64,000 nucleotides of DNA. It comes from Ectocarpus siliculosus. Taxonomy: Eukaryota > Sar > Phaeophyceae > Ectocarpales > Ectocarpaceae. Where the stretch lies: the NCBI GenBank assembly GCA_000310025.1, contig FN648473.1:124001-188000 (forward strand), in the 5' to 3' direction. Below the pieces are notes generated by a model. That model saw nothing but the letters and a program-made list of their open reading frames with translations, had not been told where the DNA came from and ran no database searches. Both the position numbers and the translations under genes were made by a program. This document shows positions 10,910-21,835 of the stretch, one piece after another (the stretch's first letter is position 1; the number at the start of each line of letters is the position of its first letter).

Positions 10910-11490
10910 CACGTGCAAATAGGTATGTGCGACACACGTGTAAATAGGTATTATAGGTATTATTGGGTGTGACAGAGAGAGATAGAGAGAGACAGAAAAA
11001 GAAAAGAGATACAAAACAAAGGAGAGAGTGAGAAGGCAGGGAAAGACACACAGACACACGAAGAGACATAGAGACAGACAAAGAAGGAAACGGAAAAAAA
11101 TTAGGAAAAAGTTGTACCGCCCATTCCGACTCTGATTCCGAGAGAGGAGAGAGCGAAAAAGCGCCGAAGAGAGAGAGAGACTGAGAGACTGAGAGTGTCC
11201 CTCACGACGGGAAGGACGGGGAGACAGCGAGGCGGGAAGAGAAAAAAGAAGGCAGAGACCAATGGAATGGTATTGGAGAAGACCGTAGAGCTCATCGGAC
11301 CGAAGGAACTGCCCTCCGAGCGACAAAATTGCGAAAACTGCAAAATGCGAAATGCTGGCCTGTGAGCGCTCGAACGGTCGGGACTTCACGCTGAAAGCAA
11401 GTGATTAAGCGTGGTGGCCTGAGAGCGCTCGAGAGAACGATCCCTGGCCCACAGAAAATGCTGCGATTCGAGGAAAAAGATAAACGAAAT
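10910..11490. repeat. GA-rich tandem duplication, copy 1
   Basis: About 580 bp repeated at 11563-12173. Both copies start with ACACACGTGTAAA and TATAGGTATTATT, pass through a GAGA-rich tract, then GTTGTACCGCCCATTC, CATCGGACCGAAGGAACTG, GCAAAATGCGAAATGCTGGC and AAGCGTGGTGGCCTGAGAGC. Open frames through it owe their length to the purine-rich composition and are not called. Confidence 0.8.
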
Positions 11491-11562
11491 AAAGATTCCG
11501 GAAAAAGATATTCATATAAGAATAGATAAAGATATGTTATTCATATGAGAAAAGAGGCGCAC

Positions 11563-12173
11563 ACAAGTGCAAAATATGTGTGACACACGTGTAAAAATTA
11601 TAGGTATTATTGTGTGTGTGACAGAGGGAGATAGAGAGAGACAGAAAAAGAGAGACAGGAAACAAATGAGAGAGGGAGAAGGCAGAGAAAGACACACAGA
11701 CAGACACAGAGACGGAGAGAGAATCACAGATACAGACAGAGAGAGAAACGGGGAAAAAATAAATATACCTGGTACCATAATGATAAAGTTGTACCGCCCA
11801 TTCGGACTCTGGTTCCGATTCTAATTCCGAGAGAGGAGAGAGAGAAAAAGCGCCGAAGAGAGAGAGAGAGAGAGGGTCTCTCACGACTCGACGGACGGCG
11901 AGACAGCGAGATCGGTAGAGAAAAAAGAAGTCAGAGACGAACGGAATGGCATTGGAGAGGACGATAGAGCACATCGGACCGAAGGAACTGCGCTCCGAGC
12001 GTCAAAATTGCGAAAACTGCAAAATGCGAAATGCTGGCCTGGCAGCGCTCGAACGGTCCGGACTGCACTCTGAAACCAAGTGAATAAGCGTGGTGGCCTG
12101 AGAGCGCTCGAGAGAGCGTTTCCCGACCCGGAGAAAATGCTGCGATTCTAGGAAAAAGATAAATGAAATAACT
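11563..12173. repeat. GA-rich tandem duplication, copy 2
   Basis: Second copy of 10910-11490, same orientation, separated by about 70 bp. Divergence is mainly indels in the GAGA tract and an extra stretch near 11757-11785. This block abuts the broken end of Helitron 2, so its arrival may have truncated that element. Confidence 0.8.
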
Positions 12174-12404
12174 GTTATGTACCAGTCCGTGTACCGGGCA
12201 TCTCCTACTTCTTTCCAGTGTCGTTGTCGGCAGCACAGTTAGTTGAAGAGACAAACAACAGACGGTCCGCCTTTTTTTGTTTTGCTGCATGCATGGGTGG
12301 TATGCGTCGGCAAGCGTGTTGCTTCCTCACCTTGAGTCTGCTGCGTAGTCGTAATTTGAGCGATAAGTAAGGTAGATGGCAGCACAGCAATCTCATTTAC
12401 TACG

Positions 12405-13060
12405 TAGTGAGGTATGATAACCAACAGCTCGTTCGTGCAGCGGTTCGCATCTATGGCGGACGGCAAGCAAGCGTATTGAGATAATAGTTCGTCCGTGGTG
12501 CTATGTAGTTCACGTCCTACAACATAATAGTCCACAGCTCGCAAACGGCGACTACATTTGTTTGTTGTGCTTGTTTGCTGTTGCTGAGCCGACATCGGAT
12601 ATCGCCGTTCGATACACGACGTGACGTCATGTCTGACAGCCTGCGGTGGGCCAGAGGGACGAGAGTGAGTGTCTTCTCGAGAGAGTCAATGCCTTGTCTT
12701 CTCTCCGCTCTCTTCTTTTTGTCCACCTCTCTCTCTTTCTCTCGCCTTTCGCCGGTAGGGTCCCAACAACATCGAACGTCAACCAACCGCAGTCGTTTCG
12801 CTTTTTGCTGAGTAAGAGGCTACCCGTGCATCCGCCTGCTGCATGTGAAGCGATGGGCGTTATGCCAAGCAATGGACTTGGGCCCTACCTCATATTTGCT
12901 GCATATGTAGTGCTATGTGAGAGTTTCCAGCGGTCCGGAGCGAACGGCGACGGTGCTTTTCTTCTATGCTCTATTTTGCCTCCTCCCTGAAGCCTGTCGC
13001 GTCTGGCTCGTTTGTTTCTTCATGCTTTGTTTTTTGGGGTCCCCCGGTTCCTGTGTACTC
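12405..13060. repeat. Segmental duplication, copy 2
   Basis: Counterpart of 7195-7880 in the same orientation, with identical landmark order. The ATTTGAGCGATAAG block just before it (12350-12400) is also echoed at about 8215-8260, so more than two fragments of the family are present. No coding function seen. Confidence 0.7.
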
Positions 13061-13430
13061 ATCGGGCGTCTTCTTGGTGTTTACCTTGATTGTTACCCGC
13101 TGCAAAAATCGAAAGCTTCAGACAGGCAACGCGACGATACTCGTCGAGTTGCCATACACAATTCCCTTCAAAGAATACGGAAACAATCCTAAGCATTCAG
13201 CCGCAAGGTAAAACAAGACTGAAAATATACCAAGAAACGAGGAAAAAAAATACCCACGTGCTGCTTCCTATTCCACAGGTTGTGGCAATGCTTATCTTGT
13301 CGCAGCGTACAATTATAATGAAAACAAGCAAAATAAACAAATACGCACATGCCGTGGCACACAAGTGTTTTCTGCATCAAACTGCACGGTGCGCTAGCAA
13401 GGGAAAAACACAACTTAAAAAAATAAATGC
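13061..13430. other. No recognisable feature
   Basis: Spacer between the segmental duplication and the GC-rich low-complexity block. Nothing supportable seen. Confidence 0.5.
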
Positions 13431-13499
13431 GAAGCCAAATGGCGAAGCTAAAACGTCCATACCTGCTCACAACACCGAACAAACTCGTAAACGTTTCAC

Positions 13500-14700
13500 A
13501 TGTTCTCGCACTTGGCTGTAACAAGGTTGAGGTCGTCGCTCCGTGTTCTCCCCGTTCCCGGTCGACTCGAGGATGCCGCCGCTGCCGCCGCCGCTGCAAT
13601 CGCCGTCGTTGCCGTTCCCCCGCTGCCACAACCACCATGAATTCCAGCGCCAAAACCGCTGCCGTCTGCTGCTGCCGTCGGAGCTCTGGCCGAAGGGACC
13701 ACTCCCGTCGCTGCTCCTGCTGCCGCCGGTGTCGCCGCCGGAGCTGCCACTCCCGTTCCTTCCCCTATCGAAAGGGTACGCCACCCCTGGGACCGCCCCC
13801 CGTCCCCTCGCACCACGCGAAGCTGTCTTACCGGGGTCGAAGGGGTGCGTCGGGGCTCCATTCCAGGTTTCATCCAATCCCTCACCGCCGCTTTCCTTGC
13901 TGCTGCTGCCACTACTGCTGCAGCTTACGTCCTCCACGGTCTTCCCGGGGTCAAACAGGTGCGTCAGGGCTCCACTCTAGGTTTCATCCACCCCTCGTCC
14001 CCGCGCCCATCGCCGCCACTGTCCTCGCCGCTGTTACTACAGCTGCAGCTGCCGCTGCCGCTGCTGCTGCTCACGTCCCCCTCAGCCTTGCCGGGGCCGA
14101 AAGGGTGCGTCGGGGCTCCACTCCAGGTTTCATGCAACCCCTCGTCCCCGCCCCCATCGCCGCCGCTGTCCTCGCCGCTGCTGTTGCTGCTCGCTTCCGT
14201 TCCCCCCGTCACCAATGTCGCCGCCGCCGCCGCCGCCGCTGCGGCCATCTGGGTACCCGACGCCAACGCCGCGACCGGGTACGCCGATGCTGCTTTTGCC
14301 GCTTCCGGTCCCCCCGTCACCGATGTCGCCATCGCTGATGCTGCTGTCTGCGACGGCGCTCTGGGCTAAGCCGTCCGCACCGTCGCCGCTCCCGTCGACA
14401 CTGCCGTCGGTGACGGCGCTCCCGCCAAAGCCGTCCGCGCCGCCGCCGCTCCTGCCGGTGCTGCCGCCGCTGCCGCCGCTGCGGCCGTCTGGATACCCGA
14501 TGCCAACGCGGCGACCGGAGACGCCGCTGCTGCTGCTGCCGCTGCCGTGCCCCCCGCCGCCGACGCCGCCTCCATCACCGCTGCGTCCGTCGAGGAGCCC
14601 GGCGCCAACGCGTCGACCGGGGACGCTGCTGCCGCTGCTGCCACGGCTTTTGTACCCGCGCCGGAAGATGAAACAAGCTGCTGCTCCGGGAGACCTCCAC
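13500..14700. repeat. GCC/CTG trinucleotide-rich low-complexity region with three longer direct repeats
   Basis: Imperfect GCCGCC/CTGCTG runs dominate. Within them a block with GGTGCGTC(G/A)GGGCTCCA followed by CAGGTTTCATCCA recurs at 13844, 13958 and 14104. Read on the minus strand each copy gives an ETW-GAPTHPF-PGK peptide. Long open frames on both strands follow from the trinucleotide composition. I cannot tell whether one is used. Confidence 0.6.
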
Positions 14701-15093
14701 CATTTCTTCACGTTGTACCTTCCTGCTGCTGCTGTGACGGCTCCTGCTGTTGCCGCTGCTGCTGTACCTGCGGTTGCTGCGGCTGCTGGTGGCAATATCC
14801 TCCTTGGTCCAGGTCGGTTGAACTTCCAGTAGATCGTTTCGTGGTTTGGTGCCAGGCAGTTGGTGCTTATGTGTCCGCCCACACCGATCGCACTGACGAG
14901 GCCCGTGAAATCTCCTCGGCTCACTGCCGACATAAAACCCACCAGCCGCATCGACATTCCTCCAATCGCGAGTGCAACCCATACCTTGCTGCTGCTGCTG
15001 TTGCATCGGCCCCTCACACATGCTCATGGAGCTTCCGCTGCCGCAACTCATCAGTGCGCTCGCCGTTGCCGCCAATGCTCTTCGTTCCTCCAT
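14575..15093 (-). CDS. Possible exon of an unrecognised protein
   Basis: Minus-strand reading of 172 codons. The first 90 residues are of normal composition and include a poly-Gln run and a possible zinc-binding cluster (QCDRCGRTHKHQL). The rest becomes Ser/Arg-rich as it enters the trinucleotide region. The frame stays open upstream of the Met to about 15215 (GDDEKIRAFYGAEG), where an AG preceded by pyrimidines could be a splice acceptor, so this may be an internal exon. A retroelement Gag tail is an alternative. No family recognised. Confidence 0.25.
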   Translation of the reverse strand: MEERRALAATASALMSCGSGSSMSMCEGPMQQQQQQGMGCTRDWRNVDAAGGFYVGSEPRRFHGPRQCDRCGRTHKHQLPGTKPRNDLLEVQPTWTKEDIATSSRSNRRYSSSGNSRSRHSSSRKVQREEMVEVSRSSSLFHLPARVQKPWQQRQQRPRSTRWRRAPRRTQR

Positions 15094-15229
15094 CCCTAGT
15101 AAAAATACATTTGTTTGGGACCGCCTGCCGCCATCCCCATTAAATTGCTCCGAGCCCTCAGCTCCATAAAATGCTCTGATTTTCTCGTCATCGCCGAACC
15201 AACACCTGGCCTAGCTAGGCTCCAATTTG

Positions 15230-15840
15230 ATACATCGTGTGTGCACTGCCGCCCTCAGCGGTCTGTGTTGTTGAGACTGGGTACTATGTTATCCCAGGAA
15301 CAGCAGATGAAAAAGGACCATGTATTATGTATCCGTCACGCAAGCCCCACAGGCAAGTGCCTGGAGCACACCGCCGTGTGCTTACCCGGGGGGGGCGCAC
15401 ATACGCGTATCCCCCACAGAGGATGCACAGATCGGACTCATATTCAAGTACCACAAACATGTTCCATTACTGTCGAGCTGACAAGAAAGTGCATAGCCTG
15501 GCGTTTAAAAGTCACGGTTTTGACCTGCGCCAATCGTTTAAATACTCGTCAGGGTCAGGGTTAGGGTTAGTGTTTGGGTTAGGGTGTGGCAAAAATTGAA
15601 CATGACGGAGTCGTAAGTAGAAGGGGCGTCCCTCCCCCAGCTTTATTGCCTCAACAATATGGGTGGATACTAGCGATACGCGCCTACCTGGGGTGCAAAA
15701 TAGAAGCCGTTGCTTACGAGCTCATGTCAAGCGGAGAAACAAAATTGTTCCATTACTGTCCAGCTGACAAGAAAGGGCATCAACCTGAAGACGATGACAC
15801 CCGTGCCCGTATCTCACCATGTAGCAGGCGTACCGAGGTC
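15230..15840. repeat. Diverged direct duplication of about 400 bp
   Basis: Blocks at 15460-15500 and 15748-15785 share GTTCCATTACTGTC.AGCTGACAAGAAAG, and both would encode FHYC-ADKK in the plus direction. The upstream parts (15210-15260 and 15680-15720) are only weakly alike. No gene called. Confidence 0.5.
15551..15586 (+). repeat. Degenerate telomere-like (TTAGGG)n tract
   Basis: About 36 bp of AGGGTCAGGGTTAGGGTTAG followed by TGTTTGGGTTAGGG. It resembles an interstitial copy of the TTAGGG repeat used by many eukaryotes, including stramenopiles. It is short and imperfect, so chance or an old repair scar is possible. Confidence 0.5.
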
Positions 15841-15986
15841 AAACCTCCAGCGCTGCCATCTGCATTCACGGGTCTGGCTCGGGTGCAAAAAGGATTGGGT
15901 GTGGGGTGATTAGATGAAGCGATAGAAGCGTCGCACACGACGGAGCTAGCTGTGTTGGCAAAACGTTTCCCCTCCTGTATTCTCAC

Positions 15987-16262
15987 GTGCAGATTTCATG
16001 GCGTTATGGACGATTAAGTTGACTGACCTTGGGTGATCGCGCCGCACCCAAGCAAGATTTGTTACGCCGCCTCAATATTTGTCGGAAGGCTCGTTTCGAT
16101 AGATCTTTGGTCAAGATTCGTTCGCAAGCGCAGATTTCGGGCTTCGAGAAATCTTGGCCAAGATATGTCGGAAGATTTCGCTCCCATAAATCGTGAAACT
16201 GGCAGATCTTGGCCAGGTCAAGATTTATAGACAAGAGTTCGTTCCCGTAAATCGTGGTCAAA
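15987..16262. repeat. Short self-repetitive AT-rich block
   Basis: Contains the 14-bp perfect palindrome ATCTTGGCCAAGAT (about 16151) and further AGATCTTGG/TCAAGAT pieces, plus two TCGT(A/T)AATCGTG-like blocks. Its style (paired AAATCTT/AAGATTT segments) recalls the foldback at 18.2-19.4 kb, but no full inverted repeat is visible. Confidence 0.35.
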
Positions 16263-16282
16263 GTGATACTTTTTTTTCTCCT

Positions 16283-16555
16283 AGCTGCTGCTGATGATGA
16301 ATACCGCCCCTCTCTAGCTGACGGTAAATACTACCCCCCCTCTCTGGCTGACGGTAAATTCCACCCTCCCTATCTAGCTGACGGTAACAACTACCCCCCC
16401 TCTCTCTCTGGCTGATGATGATTACCACCCCCCCTTCAGCTGACGGTAAATTCTACCCCCCCTTGAGCTGCGGTATATATACCACCTCCCGTCTGACGGT
16501 AAACACCACCCCCCTCTCTGCTTGACGGTAAATACCAGCCCGCCCTCTCTGTAAA
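16283..16555. repeat. Degenerate minisatellite, about 30-bp unit
   Basis: About nine units built on CTGACGGTAAATACCACCCC followed by CCCTCTCTAG. Unit length varies with the C run. Non-coding. Confidence 0.8.
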
Positions 16556-16599
16556 TCACGTCTTCACTGCTGCTGCTGTGTGGTAAACACGATGTGAGC

Positions 16600-17015
16600 C
16601 AACAGTAACAAACGTAACGACCCACGAGCCTACTGCAGGTACGTTTTTTTCCGAAAACAATGAGAAGCTAGTCCACCTGCCGACCTTTGCATAGTAGATT
16701 TTCTATTCGCGTGTGATCATCTTTCTTTCTTTTCGGGTCGGATTGTAATAAGTATATGTTTTCGTTTTTTTTTCCACTACACGACGTAGTACGTCATTTT
16801 GTTCCCTATTTTATCTGACGTTTTGACCGTGCTCTGCCACTTAGTGCTACTACTTTATTTCCCCCCTCCTAAGCTCGGTTGGTTCGGGTTGATGCTTGCG
16901 GCAGTATTGCCATCTTCTTTCGGCATGTCCATAATAGCGTGTAGACGCAACCGGAGTGGCCTACCTATCATTGTAGACGACATACGAGACAACCAGCACA
17001 GCAGTATACGGACTG
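16600..17015. other. No recognisable feature
   Basis: Spacer between the minisatellite and the 207-bp satellite. No gene seen. Confidence 0.5.
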
Positions 17016-17017
17016 CT

Positions 17018-17570
17018 GTAGGCCAAGGGCAGCCAAAGGCACACATCATGGGAGGCGTTGGGTATGACTCTTGCAGCCCGTTGCCTGCTGTCGACAGCAC
17101 AAGCGAGTGACGACGCAAGCAAGTCAATCCGCGGTCCGCCTGCATCACCCTCAACCTACCGATCTTTGGAACTTCCCGCACAGAGGCATCCCCACAACAG
17201 AGAAAACGAGGCGAACACACCGCCGTAGGCCAAGGCCGGCCAAAGGCACACATCATGGCTGGCGTCGGAAGCTATTTTTAGACGCCGAGGCCGACTGCTA
17301 GCAGTGTAAGCGAGGGAACATGCCAGTGCACACAAGTCGGATCTCTGTCTGCGGTTTCTTCTGCCGACCGCTCTTTGCTTCCACAACAGACGCACCCCAG
17401 AAACAGAGACAAGTGAGACGTACACAGCGCTATAGGCCAAGGGCGGCCAAATACACACGTCGTGGGGTCGGGGCCAATTTTTAGAGCCCGTTGCCCTCTG
17501 CCAGTAGCGAAAGCGAAGAAAGCAAGTGTGCACCCATGCACAGCGGCAGCAGCAGCAGCAACTAACAGCA
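17018..17570. repeat. 207-bp tandem satellite, about 2.7 copies
   Basis: The block GGCCAAGG(G/C)C(A/G)GCCAAA starts at 17021, 17228 and 17435, exactly 207 bp apart each time. Divergence between copies is substantial. Because 207 is divisible by three, minus-strand frames repeat the peptide MCAFG-PWPTAV. Whether that matters is unclear. Confidence 0.8.
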
Positions 17571-17579
17571 GCAGCAGCA

Positions 17580-18211
17580 CTGCTACCTGCCGCTGAGCTG
17601 ATGATGATGAGAGCTAAACAGCGCTCCTATTCATCCGCTGACTGACTGGTGGTATCGGGTGATGTGTGAACGTGCGCACTGGTGACCTACGTCGTGGCGT
17701 AGGCTCCATCCATATCTATCTACGCTTGCTTTGATGTCTCTCTCCGACCCTTCTTTTCGCGCTTCGCTTGGCTTCGCGCGAAATAATAATATTTTTTTTG
17801 TTGGACCCCCATGTATGGGAGCCACTTTTTTTACCAGAATCGGTTCACCTTCTTCGCTTGTGGCGTCAGCAGCATGATAGATACTGGTTCGAATCTCCTT
17901 GCATGTACATTTTTTCTCCTGACTTGGATATGTTCCCATGTGTGTCAGCAATGTACCACCTTCTTTCTCATCCACTCTCGCGTGACGCCGCCATCGTTAC
18001 AAGACAAACCCCACACTACACTTGAAACGAGAGGGGATTTTGGAGTCTTCTTCTGCTTCCGCATTATTAGTCCTCCTCACTACGTATTTGAAGTAAAAAT
18101 CAATTGGGGAAGCAGCCGTGGGCACACGGCAATCTATCCAACACAAGATTTCGGGGCGTCAAAATCCACAAGTGTTGGAAACATTGGCACAACAGCATTA
18201 TAGTGCACCCA
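17580..18211. other. No gene; contains one copy of a dispersed ~50-bp repeat
   Basis: At 18095-18135 the sequence CAATTGGGGAAGCAGCCGTG continuing into GGCACACGGCAAT is found again on the opposite strand at 38467-38505. Nothing else recognised. Confidence 0.5.
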
Positions 18212-18214
18212 TTA

Positions 18215-19428
18215 GACCCATGTTTGTTTATGGTCGCCAAATCTTTGCGAAAATGTTTATATTTTCAAACATTTGCGGATAAAGATTTTGTTTCACTGTT
18301 TATGGGAGAAAATCTTCGGCAAAATATTCTCAAACATTTTGAAATGGGGCAGGTCGCGAAAATGTTTCCCGAGAGCGGCGAGATTAGTAGCCGACCGCCC
18401 CTTCCGTCCTAAACACCAACCACTGCGCAGCGCACACTCAACGTAGCAAGCTCATAGAGGGATCCGGACAAACCTAGAGTCACCGTGTCAACGTTTTGCT
18501 GGCTGATACATGGCGGGAGGTCGTCAAGCGTGCACAAAAAAACAAACAGATAGGGGTGGTATGGAGGGCACGGAGAAAGCGTGGTTTGTGTCTCCGAACG
18601 GCAAAAGGTCGGCTGCTTGAGAGGAGAGGCGAGTACAAAACTATCCAGCTCTCGTCCTCTAGACCGTCGATTCATGTTTTGTTTTCTTGGGTGTCTTCTC
18701 CATCAACGGCTCTCATCCGGGTGTGCGTGGTTCAGCAGTGGACGTACTCAACAGGCAGGGAGGCGCGTCGCTGTGAACTCGATGTGGTGAAAAAGTCTGT
18801 TTTGGGACGGAGGAACAAGCCCTCTATATTCAAGTGAACAAATAGACCGAAAAAACGTTGTGTCCACAACTTTGCGCGCACAACGATGTGCCTCCCTGCC
18901 GGCAGAGCGCGGCCACTGGCAACCCACGCACAACCGGATGAGAGTGGTTGATGGAGAAGACAGCCAAGAAGACAAAACATGAATCGATGGTCTAGAGACG
19001 AAGAGCTGGATAGTTTTGTACTCGCGTGTCCTCTCAAGCGGCCGACTTTTTGCCGTTGGCAAGCGCTGACGCACGTTTTGGTCTCTTTTTGACACCGAGA
19101 ACATTTTTTCTCGCACGCCCGGAGCGCTATCGCCACATATTGGCGGGCACAGCATCAGCTCAGTGCATCAAGGGTTGTCGGGAGCCCTTTGCGAGCTCGT
19201 TACATTCAGTTTCCGCGACGCATTTGTGGTTTGTCTGTCACAAATCGTTTGGTAGCAGTAGACCACGATTCCCGCCGCACGTGCGATGCATTTCAAGAAA
19301 ACCAACGATAAAGATTTTGTTGCCCATAAAAACGGTACTCAAATGTTCCTCTGGCAGATATTCGCGCGCAAATGTTTGACGACATTTGAAGATTTTTTTC
19401 AAAGATTTGGCGACCATAAACATGGGTC
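18215..19428. mobile_element. Foldback element with TTA target duplication (Harbinger-like non-autonomous)
   Basis: The ends are inverted copies: left GACCCATGTTTGTTTATGGT, right (reverse strand) GACCCATGTTTATGGTCGCC, both continuing to CGCCAAATCTTTG. Immediately outside both ends is TTA (18212-18214 and 19429-19431). The two halves are also inverted copies of each other around about 18845: the left arm at 18590-18835 and the right arm at 18855-19085 share a block holding CATGTTTTGT and AGGCGAGTACAAAACTATCC-like sequence. TTA duplications are typical of PIF/Harbinger. The parallel peptides on the two strands arise from the inverted structure, so no gene is called. Confidence 0.7.
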
Positions 19429-19431
19429 TTA

Positions 19432-20150
19432 CCACGCTTGTTCAACAGATAACAGTGGTGTACGGCATGAACCTGCCTGCAGACAGATCACATCCTGCAC
19501 AAATATCACATCCGTACATACGTTGTGCATCTAGACTATCTGTACATTCTGCGTGTGTTTTCTACAGCAGAAGCCGTCATTCGCAAGTATGAATACTTGT
19601 CCGTGTTGTATACCTACAGCACAATACGTCCTTCGCACGTATGGACACGTGTCTGTATACCACACAGCGGTATGTCATCGTGGCAAGTTGTGCAGCGAAA
19701 TCAATCGCCTTTTAACTCGAATCTCACCGCATACTGTATGTATCCGAACAGATCATCAAACACATCATTTCAAAAACTTTCCAAAACGATAACAGTTATT
19801 CCGCGTACAACCCTCCGCGCATGTGCCCCAAAGGTTCATATTTTTTCCTCGCCACCTACCTCATCCAAACCGACAAACCGACAACGTTAAGCTGCTTTCA
19901 TCACGCGTACCTTCAGGTATGTGCCGCCTTCGCACAATACACCAGGAGCCAATTTGACAGACGGAACGATTTAGCTCGTAGACGACGAACAGTCAAGGAT
20001 GCTTTTTCGTCCGCAAGACGAACCCGCCTTACATCGAGAGTACGCAATTCTGCGATAAGGAGGATGTTCGACCTACCTCCAATAGTTTCATTTCTTTCTT
20101 TGCTTGTTGTTTTTCTACTTATATTTTATAACACTTGCAAGAACCAAGGT
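19432..20150. other. No recognisable feature
   Basis: Ordinary-composition sequence without a supportable gene or repeat. Confidence 0.45.
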
Positions 20151-20610
20151 TATGCCGTTGATAGCAGTCAGTGTGTTGAATTTTGCGATCAACTCATGTT
20201 CTGACACGTGGCCAGACCATGGTCCGATCGTTTCCCGGAATAACACGCAATTTTCATTTCTGCTGCTACGTGTACAATCATATTTTGAAGAATGTTGAAC
20301 AGTTCTTTGGCGTTGACCGGGACCCGACATTCAGGTGGTAACAATGAGCAAGTTGGACCGTCAACAACGTAGTTTTCAGTCTTACCACACAAATGTCACA
20401 CAAACATCTGTGTGTGTACCAGCAAGCAGCAGTAGACATGCTCACATACATGATGTACGGTTTTGGGTATTTCGGCAGCAGCGACAGAAGCGTATGTAGT
20501 ATGTTGCATTTTGCGTTTAGCTCAAAGCTCATGTTCTGAAACTTGGCCGAACCATGGTCCGATCGTTACCCGGACATACATTTACACGTACTATTGTGGT
20601 TTCTTCTGCG
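20150..20610. repeat. Diverged direct duplication, about 130 bp, two copies
   Basis: Copies at 20150-20285 and 20478-20610 share CTCATGTTCTGA(C/A)AC.TGGCC, then A.ACCATGGTCCGATCGTT.CCCGGA. Weak minus-strand open frames cross it but no family is recognised. Confidence 0.6.
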
Positions 20611-20824
20611 ATGTCTTTTCTTCATGCGCGTTTCCGATATTCCGCGTACATTTCGGCTTCTCCTTTAAGCGTACGTCATTTTCGTATATTCCAAGTGCGA
20701 TGGTGCCGACATTCTATTTTGGGACGCTAAAAGTATTTGTTCCCAAATATATTACGCCAAAGTAATTGTTCCGAATTAAATTAGATGCAAATTACGACCT
20801 TCTTCCCGCTCAATCGTAGCCGCG

Positions 20825-21835
20825 GTGTCCGTCACGGCCAATGCACGGCTAATCACACAATGGCAAAGATTTAGCTTCCAGGTGGCCGTCCCGCCTCACC
20901 CGCGGGCGGCCGCATATACCCTTGTCAGATATGAATCAAATTTCTTAACCGCGGTCTGCCTTGAAACGAACGTCTATTTTGTCTGGTGCAGCCCTGCCAT
21001 GATGGCAAGCCTAGAGGCTCACAATCCGTGGACGCCACATGGGTCTGACCCTCGACCGAAGGAATACGTGGCGTGGCATATCAGGACTTCGGATGGGGAG
21101 AGCAAGGGTTCGTTCACGCCACATGTGCACAGGTACATTTTCCACCATCAATCATCAACGACAGTGTTTCCGATTTACCTGTCTGCCACCGACGCCGCGG
21201 AGAGGATTTGCCCGAGGGTCTTCGATCAAGACGTTCCAATCACGCCAGTATACATATCCTCCAACAGGTACGACATCATGCCCTAGTGGGCCACCAAGCG
21301 ATATCACTGTCGTCACTGTACGTAGCTTGTGACACGGGGATGACCTTGCCGACGTCCATGCGTTGTGTCATACGGTGCCTTTCGGAATATACCTTGCTGT
21401 TGTCGCCAAACGCCGCATAGCGTGTTCTCAAGTTACACCGCTGCCCCGACACGCACGCTATTGTTTGCCGATTTTCCGTTGCTTGTCGTATGCGTTATCT
21501 TGCCGGTCTTTCGGACTTGCAGCAAAAGCATGGCGCGCAATTGCACGGCACTCGCTGCTACACTCGCTGCTGAGCACAAGGTTGGGCCTGGGTTTGTTGA
21601 TCTCGGTATTGACGATGTGGATGCCCACACGACTTTCAGCAAGAATCCAAAAGTGACGGCTTTGAACGCGTTCATCGACTACCTGTACCTGATGGACTCT
21701 TCCGTCATTGTGCAAACTGGATCGTCATTTTCTTTTACTGTTGCATCTATCAAGGGCATGAGCTGCTTCGGAGTAGCAAAGCCTGAAGGATTGCCTGTCA
21801 TGAGTCTGAACGTTTGCTTGCCGGCTGACTGCTAA
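20825..21835 (+). CDS. Glycosyltransferase-like protein (fucosyltransferase type), two exons, 5' incomplete
   Basis: Exon a ends at 21267 (CCAACAG|GTACGA). A 255-bp intron (21268-21522) closes with CTTTCGGACTTGCAG, and exon b runs to a TAA at 21835. Joining them keeps frame. The product has, in order, YVAWHIRTSDGES, a VYISSNS strand, and NAFIDYLYLMDSSVIVQTGSSFSFT near the C-terminus. This resembles the H-x-R-x-x-D, sugar-nucleotide and terminal SSF blocks of GT23/O-fucosyltransferase-like GT-B enzymes, which move fucose from GDP-fucose in the secretory pathway. The frame is open back to 20780, and CTTCTTCCCGCTCAATCGTAG before 20820 looks like an acceptor, so upstream exons are probably missing or beyond recognition. 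Best host-gene candidate of the window; exact family uncertain. Confidence 0.45.

Noticed and set aside
10682-11389. 235-codon minus frame with Leu/Ser-rich 'membrane' stretches
   Set aside because: Most of it is the translation of a GAGA-rich tandem duplication; only its last 45 residues are real Helitron sequence.
13427-14338. 303-codon plus-strand Arg/Ser/Cys-rich frame in the GC-rich block
   Set aside because: Several frames are open on both strands because of the trinucleotide composition; no domain is visible.
17886-17900. GGTTCGAATCT resembles a tRNA B box (similar strings near 30698, 45510, 46605 and 57405)
   Set aside because: No acceptor, D or anticodon stem can be formed at the right distance at any of these sites.
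18581-19136. Similar peptides on opposite strands (FMFCFLGCLLHQ and FMFCLLGCLLHQ) suggesting a gene pair
   Set aside because: They come from the two arms of the foldback element, so identity is of DNA origin; no independent coding evidence.
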